This document shows, in pieces, positions 45,592 through 54,911 of a DNA stretch of 64,000 bases (positions are counted from its first letter, which is position 1; every line of letters starts with the position of its first letter). Source of the DNA: Chloroflexi bacterium HGW-Chloroflexi-3 (GTDB lineage: Bacteria; Chloroflexota; Anaerolineae; Anaerolineales; Anaerolineaceae); contig PHBX01000007.1 in assembly GCA_002842045.1 (NCBI GenBank), forward strand, positions 1 through 64,000, written 5' to 3'. The notes beneath the pieces were generated by a model. The model searched no databases and was not told the DNA's origin. It saw nothing but the letters and a program-made list of their open reading frames with translations. The translations under genes and the position numbers were made by a program.

Positions 45592-46725
45592 TTATGATGA
45601 ATGCTCCTGGATCGCGATGATCTTTTCGGTTGACTTTAAGCCATGGCCAGTAAATACAGATATCCATTGATCAATTCCGGGATGAGATTGAACCAGTTTG
45701 GGAATGGCTGCGATTGTAGCTGCAGCCGTTGGCTCAATGTAAAATCCTTTGTGATGCATCGAAATTAACGAAGCCTGAATTTCATCTTCCGTAACAGTCA
45801 CAAAGGTTCCATTTGACCGGCGAACAGCCGCTAAAATTTGTTTACCACGGATTGGCTCAGCAATGGCAACCCCTTCGGCTAATGTTGGACTTGCGATTAT
45901 CCTGGATGGTTCTGAAGCATGTTGATAATGGGCTGCATGTAATGGTGCGCAATTTTTGGCCTGTACCACAAATATTCTTGGAATTGTGCTGATTAATCCT
46001 GACTTCCTTAAGTCATTGAAACCAATCCAGGCACCCAATACCAGGGTCCCATTACCTGCTGGGACAACGATGGACTGTGGAGCTTGAAAACCGGATTGTT
46101 CCCAGATTTCATATGCGAATGTTTTAGTTCCCTGAAAGAAGAATGGATTCCAGGAATGGCTGGCATAATAGGTCGTCCGGGCGGCAGTGAGCACAGCGTG
46201 GGCAGTAGCTTCCCGATTCCCTGGAATCAGATGCATATTAGCTCCATATTGGGTGATTTGTGCTAACTTGGCTGGTGATGTATTCGCCGGCACATAAATA
46301 TCACAGGAAATATTGGCTCTGGCACAATAGGCTGCAATCGCACAACCAGCGTTCCCAGAAGAATCTTCGACCACATGTTTTATCCCCAATTCCTTTGCGA
46401 TGGAAATTAGGACGGATGCCCCGCGATCTTTATACGAACCCGTTTGAAACAAATGATCCTGCTTAATGCCAACCATTTTGCCACCGAATTCAATTGGGAT
46501 GATAGGTGTAAATCCTTCTGAGAAAGAGATGATATTCTCAGGTTGATTGATAGGAAGCGCCTCCAGGTAACGCCACATATTGGGTGGTCTTTTTTGGATT
46601 TCTTGGATTGGAAAACTTGTTTCCATTTCAATATCCAACAGTCCACCACAGGTACAGCGCCAGATGGGTTGGTGAGCGGGATAAGCTTTTTCACAATAAG
46701 AACAGACTAATTGAATATTCTTCAT
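45592..46725 (-). CDS. Threonine-synthase-like PLP-dependent enzyme
   Basis: 377 residues. An N-terminal zinc-ribbon (CSYCEKAY, WRCTCGG) precedes a fold type II PLP enzyme: SFSEGFTPIIPIE, the PLP Lys in FQTGSYKDRGASVLI, SSGNAGCAIAAYCARA, the phosphate-binding PAGNGTLVLG and GHGLKSTEK near the end. Threonine synthases convert O-phosphohomoserine to threonine, and this is a plausible ThrC. However, it lies in a run with alpha-mannosidase, a glycosidase-like gene and a sugar carrier, not with hom or thrB, so a different beta/gamma-elimination substrate is possible. It is 12 bases after the alpha-mannosidase gene. Confidence 0.82.
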   Translation of the reverse strand: MKNIQLVCSYCEKAYPAHQPIWRCTCGGLLDIEMETSFPIQEIQKRPPNMWRYLEALPINQPENIISFSEGFTPIIPIEFGGKMVGIKQDHLFQTGSYKDRGASVLISIAKELGIKHVVEDSSGNAGCAIAAYCARANISCDIYVPANTSPAKLAQITQYGANMHLIPGNREATAHAVLTAARTTYYASHSWNPFFFQGTKTFAYEIWEQSGFQAPQSIVVPAGNGTLVLGAWIGFNDLRKSGLISTIPRIFVVQAKNCAPLHAAHYQHASEPSRIIASPTLAEGVAIAEPIRGKQILAAVRRSNGTFVTVTEDEIQASLISMHHKGFYIEPTAAATIAAIPKLVQSHPGIDQWISVFTGHGLKSTEKIIAIQEHSS

Positions 46726-46737
46726 AATAATCTCCCG

Positions 46738-49700
46738 TTATCCCAAATGGATGCGCAAGGTTTTGATTTCGTACGGTTTGATATTCAGGTGTATTTTATG
46801 ATCCACCAGAAGACAAGGATCCTGGTTTTCTTCCAACAGATTGGTTTCCCAGGCTGATTGAACCGGCATGAATGACTTTAGAATAACCAAGCCGCGTTTT
46901 CGTTGACTTTCGAAAAGACGGATGATCAGACCTTCTCCGTCTTCTGCGTGTTTGATTGTCTCAATAAGGACATTCGGGCAGGATACAGAAAACAATGATT
47001 GCCTGAAATCACTTTTTTTGGATGATCCAGATGAGTCAACCAGTGTTTTTGTTCCTTCAGTTATGATGATCGGATCATTCAATGCGTATGCAGCAGCTTG
47101 TGTTTGTTCATCCCATGAATTTGAGTGGGGCAGAAGACTGTACTTAAATTGATGGATACCCAAATCAGCCAAAGGATCGGGCACAGTAGGACCTCGTAAG
47201 AGAGATAAGCGCATCACATTGTGGTGAATATCATGCCCGTACTTGCAATCATTCAAAAGGCTGACACCATAATTTCCCTCACTGAGGTCTACCCATTTGT
47301 GGGCACAGGTTTCAAACCTGGCCCAATCCCAGCTGGTGTTTCGATGGGTATTCCGCTGGACATTTCCCCATTGAATTTCGTAGGTAGCAACAGGCGCGAG
47401 AATATCAACCGGGAAAGCAACCTTGAGTAATTTATAACGTTCCTGCCAGTCAATAGTGGTATCAAAATCAATCTGTTTACTATCTTTTGTGATCGAAATT
47501 CTTTGCGTGTAGATACTATTTGCAATTTTTCGTTTGAGTTCAATTGTCTGGCGCAGAGGACCAAACTCCACCCAGGAAATGGATTCGGCACGTTCAGAAA
47601 AATCAACTTTGTCATCATAATAAATATCGATATCCCAGGCATCATACGTAAGGGGACGATCCTCAAAAATCTGAAATTGGTTGGCGACCGCATGAGCTGG
47701 TAAGATCTCACGCCCGACTTCTTTATCAAAGATGCTGATAATATCACCATCCTGATTGAAGTCGATACGGATGACATTATTTTCTAATGTGAAATTCAGA
47801 TTTGTAATTTTCGCAATTTCTGGAATCTGATCTTGTTTTGTTTTAACGTATTCAATTGTGGTAACACTATAAGGCAATAGAACTCCCGGATCAACAAGAA
47901 TTCCTTTATCCGTTAATTGAGTTGGCAGATTATTGTCTTCTTTTGTGAATACAACATCATTCAAATCAGTAATGAGAACCGGATCGTTCCTTGCGAATGG
48001 GGTCGGGTTGATGAATAAAATATCACCAGAATAATAATTCTTTATGACATCCAGAGCATGTTGCTGAAGTTTTTTCAGAGAAGCTGTCAATGCTTGAAAA
48101 GCCTGATTAGATTCGCTATATACTTCTCCAATGCTGGATCCCGGCAGAATATCATGAAATTGATGCAGACAAATGGTTTTCCAGGCTGCGTTGATTTCAT
48201 CTTTAGGGTATTGATAGTACTTATCCAATACGCTCGCCAGGCTTGCCAGGAATTCGACATCATGGATCAGAAATTCACTCTTGCGGTTATTCTTTTTCAT
48301 TTGAGCCTGCGAGGTGTACGTTCCGCGATGATATTCGAGGTAGAGCTCCCCATTCCATATTGGAAGCATTTTAGATGCATGCACAGGTTCAATCGCTTCA
48401 AAAAACTTCTTTACACTGGAATGTTGAACCTGTGGTAACGCTGGAAAATGATTCATAATCTCCAGGTTTTCCAGCATTTCAAGCGTCGGACCACCACCAC
48501 CATCCCCGAAGCCATATGCCATTAATAAATCATTGTGTAGTTCTTTTTGTTGGAAATAATTCCAGGTGCCCAGCGCTTCCTGTGGATTTGCCATCGAATT
48601 GTATGTACTGGCGAAATTGCTACCTAATTCTTTAGCAGTGCTGAAATGGGTGAGAATTTGCGTGCCGTCAATTCCCTGCCAGAGGAAAGTATCATAAGGA
48701 AGACGGTTGTACTGGTTCCAGCCAATTTTGATCGTCATGAAATATTTGAGACCAGCCTGCTTGATCAGTTGAGGTAATGCCCAGGCATATCCAAAAACAT
48801 CTGGCAACCACAAAACTGGTGAGTCTGAATTTTTTCCAAATTTTTCAGTAAAGTAAGACCTGCCCAATAAAAATTGCCTGGCTAGCGACTCTGCCCCGGA
48901 AATATTGCAATCAGCTTCGACCCACATACCGCCCATCGGTTCCCAACGACCTTCCGCTACCAGAGTCTGAATTTTCTCTAATAATTGTGGTTGATCTTCT
49001 TCGATGAACTGGTAGAGTTGCGGCTGGCTCTGGCTGAAATGATAATTCGGGAATTGTTCCATGTAACGGATAACATTATGGAATGTTCGTTCAGCTTTTC
49101 TGCGGGTCTGACCCAATGTCCATAGCCAGGCAACATCTAAATGGGCATGTCCACTCGCATGAATAATGACATCCAGTGGAACACCTGATTTTTGAATACC
49201 AGTTTTCAGGATTTCATAAGCAGGAATCACACTCTCATAGAAGTTTGTTCCTAGTGGGTGTGATGTATCCAAATGAATGAAAGCATCGTTGATGGCATTC
49301 AACAACAAACTTTTTGTTGGATTGTCCTCTGCCAGGTTCTCAATCGTGGAAAGGGTTACTCGTGCTAAGGCGCAGAAATCACGGGTTTCCGAATGAATTT
49401 GCGCCAATTGCGGTTCACCCATCTGTAATTTCATTTTAGGATCACCAGAAGCTGTATAACCTAAACCAGTCCAGCCATGCAGAATGAGAGTATGGTCGCG
49501 ATTATCATGCCATTCTGGTTTTATTAGAATTTCTTTATGATGACGGTCACAGGCTGCGTAAGAAACTCCATCTACATATGCCAGGGCTTCAGGATGGCTG
49601 AAATCACCTTCGATCCCTCCTAACGGTAAATGAATGGCAATCGGTTTTTGGGAATCCCAACCCTCCGGAACTCTGAAGGTTGTGTAAAGTTGAAAATTCG

Positions 49701-49902
49701 TCTGCCAATTTCCCCAATTAGAATTTGGTGGAACGATTTTCCATCTTGATAAATCAGGTTCAAGATCCGGTTTCGAAGTTGGGCCGGATAATTCCTGGTA
49801 ATAAAAAGGAGGAAGCGGAGATTTTTCCTTATAAGCCAATGGCGTGATTAGGGCAAGTCGCGCTTTGAGTTTTTCCAATGTCCAGCGATGTTGATGATAC
49901 AT
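46738..49902 (-). CDS. GH38 family alpha-mannosidase
   Basis: 1054 residues, the length of bacterial/yeast Ams1-type GH38 enzymes that release mannose from alpha-mannosides. Residues ~255-270 read HASGHAHLDVAWLWTLGQTR with the zinc ligands His and Asp; GGMWVEADCNISGAESLARQ contains the catalytic nucleophile Asp; QAGLKYFMTIKIGWNQYNR and YGFGDGGGGPT follow. A long C-terminal beta-sandwich region ends in LNIKPYEIKTLRIHLG. No signal peptide, so it is cytoplasmic, implying import of mannosides, which fits the MFS carrier downstream. AGAGGTAGC precedes the ATG. First gene of the glycan operon. Confidence 0.95.
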   Translation of the reverse strand: MYHQHRWTLEKLKARLALITPLAYKEKSPLPPFYYQELSGPTSKPDLEPDLSRWKIVPPNSNWGNWQTNFQLYTTFRVPEGWDSQKPIAIHLPLGGIEGDFSHPEALAYVDGVSYAACDRHHKEILIKPEWHDNRDHTLILHGWTGLGYTASGDPKMKLQMGEPQLAQIHSETRDFCALARVTLSTIENLAEDNPTKSLLLNAINDAFIHLDTSHPLGTNFYESVIPAYEILKTGIQKSGVPLDVIIHASGHAHLDVAWLWTLGQTRRKAERTFHNVIRYMEQFPNYHFSQSQPQLYQFIEEDQPQLLEKIQTLVAEGRWEPMGGMWVEADCNISGAESLARQFLLGRSYFTEKFGKNSDSPVLWLPDVFGYAWALPQLIKQAGLKYFMTIKIGWNQYNRLPYDTFLWQGIDGTQILTHFSTAKELGSNFASTYNSMANPQEALGTWNYFQQKELHNDLLMAYGFGDGGGGPTLEMLENLEIMNHFPALPQVQHSSVKKFFEAIEPVHASKMLPIWNGELYLEYHRGTYTSQAQMKKNNRKSEFLIHDVEFLASLASVLDKYYQYPKDEINAAWKTICLHQFHDILPGSSIGEVYSESNQAFQALTASLKKLQQHALDVIKNYYSGDILFINPTPFARNDPVLITDLNDVVFTKEDNNLPTQLTDKGILVDPGVLLPYSVTTIEYVKTKQDQIPEIAKITNLNFTLENNVIRIDFNQDGDIISIFDKEVGREILPAHAVANQFQIFEDRPLTYDAWDIDIYYDDKVDFSERAESISWVEFGPLRQTIELKRKIANSIYTQRISITKDSKQIDFDTTIDWQERYKLLKVAFPVDILAPVATYEIQWGNVQRNTHRNTSWDWARFETCAHKWVDLSEGNYGVSLLNDCKYGHDIHHNVMRLSLLRGPTVPDPLADLGIHQFKYSLLPHSNSWDEQTQAAAYALNDPIIITEGTKTLVDSSGSSKKSDFRQSLFSVSCPNVLIETIKHAEDGEGLIIRLFESQRKRGLVILKSFMPVQSAWETNLLEENQDPCLLVDHKIHLNIKPYEIKTLRIHLG

Positions 49903-50195
49903 GCTACCTCTTTTGATGCTGTTGTGCTATCGATATGTTATTAAAAATATATCAATCTTGGTGGCTCAATGGTTGATACCAATAATTATTATCATTTATT
50001 ATATAAGACCTTCAGCAGGTATTCAGACAGACTTGATCAGTAAATTAAACACAATTTTGCATATATTCTCGGGTCTTCCAGATAAGTTGGATTAATAGTT
50101 GGAATAAATATCAGAACCTATTATAATAATAAGTGTTTAAATAATTGTAAGTCAAATCTTACTATATCGAATAATTACTGTTTTAAGGAGGCAAG

Positions 50196-50753
50196 ATGCC
50201 ACAAGATCGAACTCGAAAATTAGTTATTACTGGCGTAATGGGTGCGATAACAATCCTTCTAGGTGTAACCCATTGGGGATTTATTCCCTGGTTTGGTGGA
50301 ATTTCCTTAACCATTATGCATGTGCCGGTTATTATTGCTGCCATTCTGGAGGGTCCAATTGTTGGTCTGGGGGTGGGATTAATATTTGGAATTTCTAGTA
50401 TGATTCAGGCAGCGGTTGCTCCATCTTCACCAGCAGACGTATGGTTTACCAATCCAGTGCTGGCTGTTTTGCCACGTCTATTCATCGGTCCGGTCGCATT
50501 TTATGTATGGAAATTACTGGAACGTATTCCAGTGGTTGGGTTGATCGTAGCTGGAGTCGCAGGAAGTCTGACCAATACCATCCTGGTTTTAGGCGTTATT
50601 GGTCTGATGGGATTATTACCCTGGGCATTTCTGGGCGGTATTGTGATTTCTAACGGATTGTTGGAAGCAGGTGTGTCAGCCTTTATTGTCCTGATTGTAG
50701 TGGCAGCCTGGCGTAGGATCAAGGTTGGTAAACGACAGGGATCCGATTTATAA
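50196..50753 (+). CDS. ECF transporter S component (substrate-binding membrane protein)
   Basis: 185 residues, six hydrophobic helices. FIPWFGGISLTIMHVPVIIA and AILEGPIVGLGVGLIFGISS follow the ECF S-component pattern, with a basic N-terminus (TRKLVITGVMGAITILLG) that contacts EcfT. It binds a vitamin-like substrate; pantothenate or a similar small molecule is possible but not determinable. TAAGGAGGCAAG precedes the ATG. It is convergent with and overlaps ecfT by six bases. The 293 bases upstream, shared with the divergent alpha-mannosidase gene, are AT-rich; I recognise no riboswitch there. Confidence 0.85.
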   Translation: MPQDRTRKLVITGVMGAITILLGVTHWGFIPWFGGISLTIMHVPVIIAAILEGPIVGLGVGLIFGISSMIQAAVAPSSPADVWFTNPVLAVLPRLFIGPVAFYVWKLLERIPVVGLIVAGVAGSLTNTILVLGVIGLMGLLPWAFLGGIVISNGLLEAGVSAFIVLIVVAAWRRIKVGKRQGSDL

Positions 50754-51569
50754 ATAAAGTAACATAACTGAGATTAAAAAGGCGGTGACCACCAGGAAGC
50801 CGTCTTGTTTTTTAAATGTGAGTTGACGATACGCTCCCCGCTTAAGGTGGTTGCCATACCCCCGTGAGTCCATCGCCATTGCCATTGTTTCTGCTTTTTG
50901 GAGGCTGGTAAGGAACATCGGTACAATGACCGGAATGATCAATTGGATTCTTTGTTTGAAATTCTGGTTCTTGACACCCCACGCAGCACCACGCGCCGCC
51001 TGGGCTTTGGCAATCTGTTCGGTTGCTTGACCAAGGAGTGGTAAAAAGCGCAGGGTTATTTGGACCACCATAATAAAATCTTCACTGGGGATTTTTAACC
51101 AGTTCAATGGCTTGAGTAAGGATTGCAATCCATAGATGAGATCACTGGTGGATAAAGTGAAGCTAACCAGACTGATCGTCAAAATCAGACTCACAAAGCG
51201 CAGGATAATTGTTCCTGCTGCGAGTAATCCTTGCATGGTGATGGTAAAAGACCAGATGGTTAATATAAGTATGTTATCTGCGCCGGGTGCAAACCTGAAT
51301 AATTGGAAAAACGCAATAAAAATTAAGAACGGTAATGGGGTGCGAATTCCTCTAAGCGCATTTTTGAGGGGAATATGAGAAATAAGAAAAATAAATAACA
51401 CAATCAACAAACCAGCAAACACCATGTATGTATTGCGTGCGAAGGTGATCGCCATCATTAAAAAGAAAATTACCAGAATTTTTGCTCTTGGATCGCGTTG
51501 ATGGAACCAGGAATTGGTTGGCAAATATTGGCCAAAGGAAAGATTCTGCGTGAATTCAAAATTAGCCAT
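50748..51569 (-). CDS. ecfT: ECF transporter transmembrane component EcfT
   Basis: About 273 residues with five or so membrane helices and the EcfT hallmark Ala-Arg-Gly coupling motifs: AKAQAARGAAWGV in the first coupling helix, and MAMAMDSRGYG in the second. The early WFHQRDPRAKILVIFFLMMA is also typical. It links the S component to the ATPases. The start may be ATG at 51569 with AGGTG upstream, or GTG at 51578; either overlaps the end of the ATPase gene, so translation is coupled. Confidence 0.92.
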   Translation of the reverse strand: MANFEFTQNLSFGQYLPTNSWFHQRDPRAKILVIFFLMMAITFARNTYMVFAGLLIVLFIFLISHIPLKNALRGIRTPLPFLIFIAFFQLFRFAPGADNILILTIWSFTITMQGLLAAGTIILRFVSLILTISLVSFTLSTSDLIYGLQSLLKPLNWLKIPSEDFIMVVQITLRFLPLLGQATEQIAKAQAARGAAWGVKNQNFKQRIQLIIPVIVPMFLTSLQKAETMAMAMDSRGYGNHLKRGAYRQLTFKKQDGFLVVTAFLISVMLLYL

Positions 51570-53301
51570 TGGGTTCACCTAATGTTTGAAAGGCTGCCAC
51601 CAATTGTTGTCCGATGATGATATTTTCAGGTACCATCCAACCTTTTTCATGTAAAACGGATGCCATTTGCGCCGCGATGGGGGCAATCATCTGATATTGA
51701 TGCAGTAGAGTGTGGTCAGAAAGGATTTTTTCTGTTTCCTGATTACATACCGCTTTGCCTTCAGAAAGCAGGGTTACATGGTCGGTTAACAATGCCAGAT
51801 CTTCAAGTTGGTGGGATGAAACCACCAATGTTTTGCCTTCATTATGGACTCTGACCATTTGACCCAGAATCTCACGTCGGGCAATCGGATCCAGACCAGC
51901 GGTTGGTTCATCCAGCAACATGAGTGATGGATCCAGCACCAGAGTAGAAGCTAAAGCAACTTTGCGCTTTTCACCGCCAGATAAAGCAAAGGTCATCCGA
52001 TCTTTGAACTCTTCAAAATCGAGTCCAACCTGTGACATTGCCAGTTTGACTCTTTCCCGTAATTCACTGCCTGTGATCCCAAGAACTTTGAGTCCGTAGG
52101 CAATTTCATCCCCCACGTATTGTTCGAACAACTGGTAATTGGGATTCTGAAAAACCATGCCGGTGTAACGCCGTAATTGCAGCAAATCGGTTTCCTGGTT
52201 GACTTCAAAAGGACCTACCTTGAGATCTCCGGTTTGCGGTATGTACAGTCCATTCAGGTGCTGCAATAAGGTTGATTTGCCTGAGCCTGTTGCACCAATC
52301 AAGCCGTGCACACTACCTTCCCGGATTGTAAAACTGATATCTTCCAATGCCTGATGGGCGAGGGGTGTGTTCTGCAGGTATGTAAATGAAATATGGTTAC
52401 CAATGACCAGACTATCCTGGGTATTTCTGAAGAAATAATGATCCTCAAATGGCACAAAAAATTGTGTGGAAGGTCTTGGCTCGATTTGTTTCTTAAATTG
52501 TTCAACAGTTAATGGACTCTTAATGGTTGGAATCCAGGGAGTGAGTTGTTGGGCAAACCACAGAACTCTGGGTTTGTCGAGATTCATTGATTTCACCAAT
52601 TTATCATTTGTGAACAATTCTTCCGGAGAGCCATCAAAACGTAACCGGCCTTGATGGAGTCCAATAATTCGGTTTGCAAGGCTGGCTTCTTCCATAAAAT
52701 GCGTGATCATTAATATAGTAATGCCAGATTTTTTGAGTGTCTCAATATTCCTTAATACATCTTCTCTGCCGAAAGGATCCAGCATAGCAGTGGATTCATC
52801 AAAAATAACACAGGCAGGTTGCATCGCCAGAATGCCTGCCAGAGCAACCCTTTGCATTTGGCCAGCAGATAAGTGCTGTGGAGAGCGTGTTCGCTGATCC
52901 CACATTTCCACCAGCTCCAACGAGTGTCTGACCCTTTGTTGTATTTCTTGCGTCGGAAGACCTAAATTTTCTGGGCCAAAAGCAACATCCTCTTCAATGG
53001 ATGTCGCAATCATCTGCTCCTGTGGGGATTGAAAAACCATTCCAATCCTTTGGTGAATTTTCAGGTGGTTCGTGCGCTCCTTTGTGTCGAGACCCATGAT
53101 TCTGACTGTTCCAGAATCAGGTACAAAAAGCGCATTCAAATGGCGGGCTAAAGTTGTTTTGCCGGATCCATTTGCGCCGACAATGGCAATGTGTTCCCCT
53201 TCGTTAATTTGAAAACTAATTTCTCGTAGTGCTGGGTGGGGAGGGCCGCCAGGAACTGGATGTGAATAAGAAACTTGATTGACTTCGATTAATATTGCCA
53301 T
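51562..53301 (-). CDS. Fused ECF transporter ATPase (EcfA1-EcfA2)
   Basis: 579 residues containing two ABC ATPases in one chain. First: Walker A GANGSGKTTLARHLN, Q-loop VFQSPQEQ, signature HLSAGQMQRVAL, Walker B CVIFDESTAMLDP, with Ser instead of Pro after Glu. Second: GATGSGKSTLLQHLNGLY, VFQNPNYQLFEQ, FALSGGEKRKVALAS, LMLLDEPTAGLDP. It energises the group II ECF transporter with EcfT and S components encoded beside it and possibly elsewhere. No Shine-Dalgarno is evident; instead the palindrome GGTTATTTAACC lies just upstream of the ATG. Confidence 0.93.
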   Translation of the reverse strand: MAILIEVNQVSYSHPVPGGPPHPALREISFQINEGEHIAIVGANGSGKTTLARHLNALFVPDSGTVRIMGLDTKERTNHLKIHQRIGMVFQSPQEQMIATSIEEDVAFGPENLGLPTQEIQQRVRHSLELVEMWDQRTRSPQHLSAGQMQRVALAGILAMQPACVIFDESTAMLDPFGREDVLRNIETLKKSGITILMITHFMEEASLANRIIGLHQGRLRFDGSPEELFTNDKLVKSMNLDKPRVLWFAQQLTPWIPTIKSPLTVEQFKKQIEPRPSTQFFVPFEDHYFFRNTQDSLVIGNHISFTYLQNTPLAHQALEDISFTIREGSVHGLIGATGSGKSTLLQHLNGLYIPQTGDLKVGPFEVNQETDLLQLRRYTGMVFQNPNYQLFEQYVGDEIAYGLKVLGITGSELRERVKLAMSQVGLDFEEFKDRMTFALSGGEKRKVALASTLVLDPSLMLLDEPTAGLDPIARREILGQMVRVHNEGKTLVVSSHQLEDLALLTDHVTLLSEGKAVCNQETEKILSDHTLLHQYQMIAPIAAQMASVLHEKGWMVPENIIIGQQLVAAFQTLGEPNG

Positions 53302-53305
53302 GCCA

Positions 53306-53317
53306 GGTTATTTAACC
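53306..53317 (-). promoter_or_regulatory. Palindrome immediately upstream of the EcfA gene
   Basis: GGTTATTTAACC is a perfect 12-base palindrome starting five bases before the ecfA ATG, where a Shine-Dalgarno would be expected. The rest of the 195-base gap to hisE holds one long imperfect inverted repeat (about 53380-53430, with GGGTTTTTTGGGT and CCACAAAAACCAAACCC on the plus strand). This could be a his-operon terminator or an RNA leader for the transporter. Confidence 0.3.
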
Positions 53318-53496
53318 AATAGCCTTTTTTCCATTATCTTATTTCCTACAAGAATATGTATCAGCTCAAAATTCCGGATTTTAATGGGTTTTTTGGGTCG
53401 CTGATCGCACCACAAAAACCAAACCCTAAGCATTCAGAAGGAGACAAGAATAGGACCGTAATATTGCTACTATTCGAGTTATTGTATCATAGAGCA

Positions 53497-53775
53497 TCAT
53501 TTCTTACGCTTATTTAACTCGTCCGAGATAGCACTTAAAGGAATCCCTTTTTGAACCAGAAGGACGAGTATATGATACGTCAGGTCTGAAATTTCTTCCA
53601 CAAGTCTTTGATCGCCCTGTCCTTTGGCTGCCAGTATGATTTCTATGGCTTCCTCTCCAATTTTCTTAATGATTTCATCTTCGCCGGATTGAATTAACTG
53701 AGCTGTGTAAGAAGTATTCGGATCGGCAGATTTTCTGGTTTCTAAAGTTTTGTAAAGATTGTTGAGTGTATTCAT
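53497..53775 (-). CDS. hisE: Phosphoribosyl-ATP diphosphatase
   Basis: 92 residues. An all-alpha MazG-related enzyme that converts phosphoribosyl-ATP to phosphoribosyl-AMP, step 2 of histidine synthesis. Seen are MNTLNNLYKTLETRK, TAQLIQSGEDEIIKKIGEEA, and the metal-binding EISDLTYHILVLLVQKG. Last gene of the his operon, 30 bases after hisI. In many bacteria HisI and HisE are fused; here they are separate. GGAG precedes the ATG. Confidence 0.93.
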   Translation of the reverse strand: MNTLNNLYKTLETRKSADPNTSYTAQLIQSGEDEIIKKIGEEAIEIILAAKGQGDQRLVEEISDLTYHILVLLVQKGIPLSAISDELNKRKK

Positions 53776-53805
53776 TTTTTCTCCATTGAAGTAATTTTGA
53801 TTGTT

Positions 53806-54132
53806 TTATTGTTGTGGATTGAATTCCGTAAAAAAACAGCTGGTATTTCCCGTATGACAGGTTGGCCCTAGTGGTTTTGCCAGGAATAAAAGAGAGTCCT
53901 GATCGCAATCTACAAATAATTTTTGCAGGGAGAGATAATTTCCACTGCTTTCCCCTTTTGTCCATAGCTTTTTCCTGCTTCGTGACCAGAATGTGATCAA
54001 TCCCGTATCCAGTGTTTTTTCCAGAGCGATCGAATTCATCCATCCTACCATTAAGACCTGTTTGGTGTCATTATCCTGGATAATGGCAGGGATAAGTCCA
54101 TTCGGGTCGAATTTTAATTTTAAAACATCCAT
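53806..54132 (-). CDS. hisI: Phosphoribosyl-AMP cyclohydrolase
   Basis: 108 residues. A zinc enzyme opening the adenine ring of phosphoribosyl-AMP (step 3). Motifs: VLMVGWMNSIALEKTLDTG, FWSRSRKKLWTKGESSGN, the Mg-binding VDCDQDSLLFLAKP and the zinc Cys in GPTCHTGNTSCF. It begins one base after hisF ends and is followed by hisE, so the operon keeps the two activities as separate polypeptides. Confidence 0.94.
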   Translation of the reverse strand: MDVLKLKFDPNGLIPAIIQDNDTKQVLMVGWMNSIALEKTLDTGLITFWSRSRKKLWTKGESSGNYLSLQKLFVDCDQDSLLFLAKPLGPTCHTGNTSCFFTEFNPQQ

Positions 54133-54133
54133 T

Positions 54134-54907
54134 TTATGCCAACCTTATGGGGAGATTTAGTTTTGCCAGGTATTGTTTTAATTCCCTGATTTTCATTTGA
54201 CCATCGTGAAACAAAGAAGCTGCCAGGGCTGCATCAGCTCCAATGGAGAGGACATCAGCAAAGTGTTGCATGGCACCAGCCCCACCTGATGCTATCAAAG
54301 GAACATTGACCAATTCTGAAACTGCCTGATTTAGTTCCAGATCATATCCTGAGTGGGTTCCATCCCGATCCATGCTGGTTAAGAGGATCTCACCTGCTCC
54401 GAGGTCTACTGCCTGCTTTATCCATTCTAGTACATCAATGCCTGTTGGTTTTCGGCCACCATTGATGAAAACCTCCCATTTATTAGTTACTGCATCCTCG
54501 GTTTGGGTTTTTCGAGCATCCACAGCCAACACAATACATTGACTGCCAAACAGGGCGCAGCCCTGTTTGATGATTTCGGGGTTGAGGACAGCTGCTGAAT
54601 TAATACTGATCTTGTCTGCTCCTGCTAACAAGATTTTTCGCATATCTTCTACTGAGCGAATTCCACCACCCACAGTTAACGGGATGTGGATTTGGTTGGC
54701 AACTTCCCGAACAACATGTACAACCGTTTCATGACCGAATGCAGTGGCTGAAATATCCAGGAAGACTAACTCATCAGCACCTTCTTCATTGTAAACTCTT
54801 GCCTGGTCGACAGGATCACCAGCATCGCGTATATTGACAAAATTGATTCCCTTTACTACACGACCATCTTTAATGTCCAGACATGGAATAATTCTTTTTG
54901 CTAACAT
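54134..54907 (-). CDS. hisF: Imidazole glycerol phosphate synthase cyclase subunit HisF
   Basis: 257 residues, (beta/alpha)8 barrel. With HisH it makes imidazole glycerol phosphate and AICAR. Catalytic Asp residues lie in [15 protein letters not shown] and [10 protein letters not shown]; the phosphate loops include [20 protein letters not shown] and [38 protein letters not shown] is typical. The gene starts four bases after hisA ends. Confidence 0.97.
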   Translation of the reverse strand: MLAKRIIPCLDIKDGRVVKGINFVNIRDAGDPVDQARVYNEEGADELVFLDISATAFGHETVVHVVREVANQIHIPLTVGGGIRSVEDMRKILLAGADKISINSAAVLNPEIIKQGCALFGSQCIVLAVDARKTQTEDAVTNKWEVFINGGRKPTGIDVLEWIKQAVDLGAGEILLTSMDRDGTHSGYDLELNQAVSELVNVPLIASGGAGAMQHFADVLSIGADAALAASLFHDGQMKIRELKQYLAKLNLPIRLA

Positions 54908-54911
54908 TCAT

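Noticed and set aside
50100..50195. Riboswitch upstream of the ECF S component
   Set aside because: The region is AT-rich without a recognisable conserved core or stable stem.
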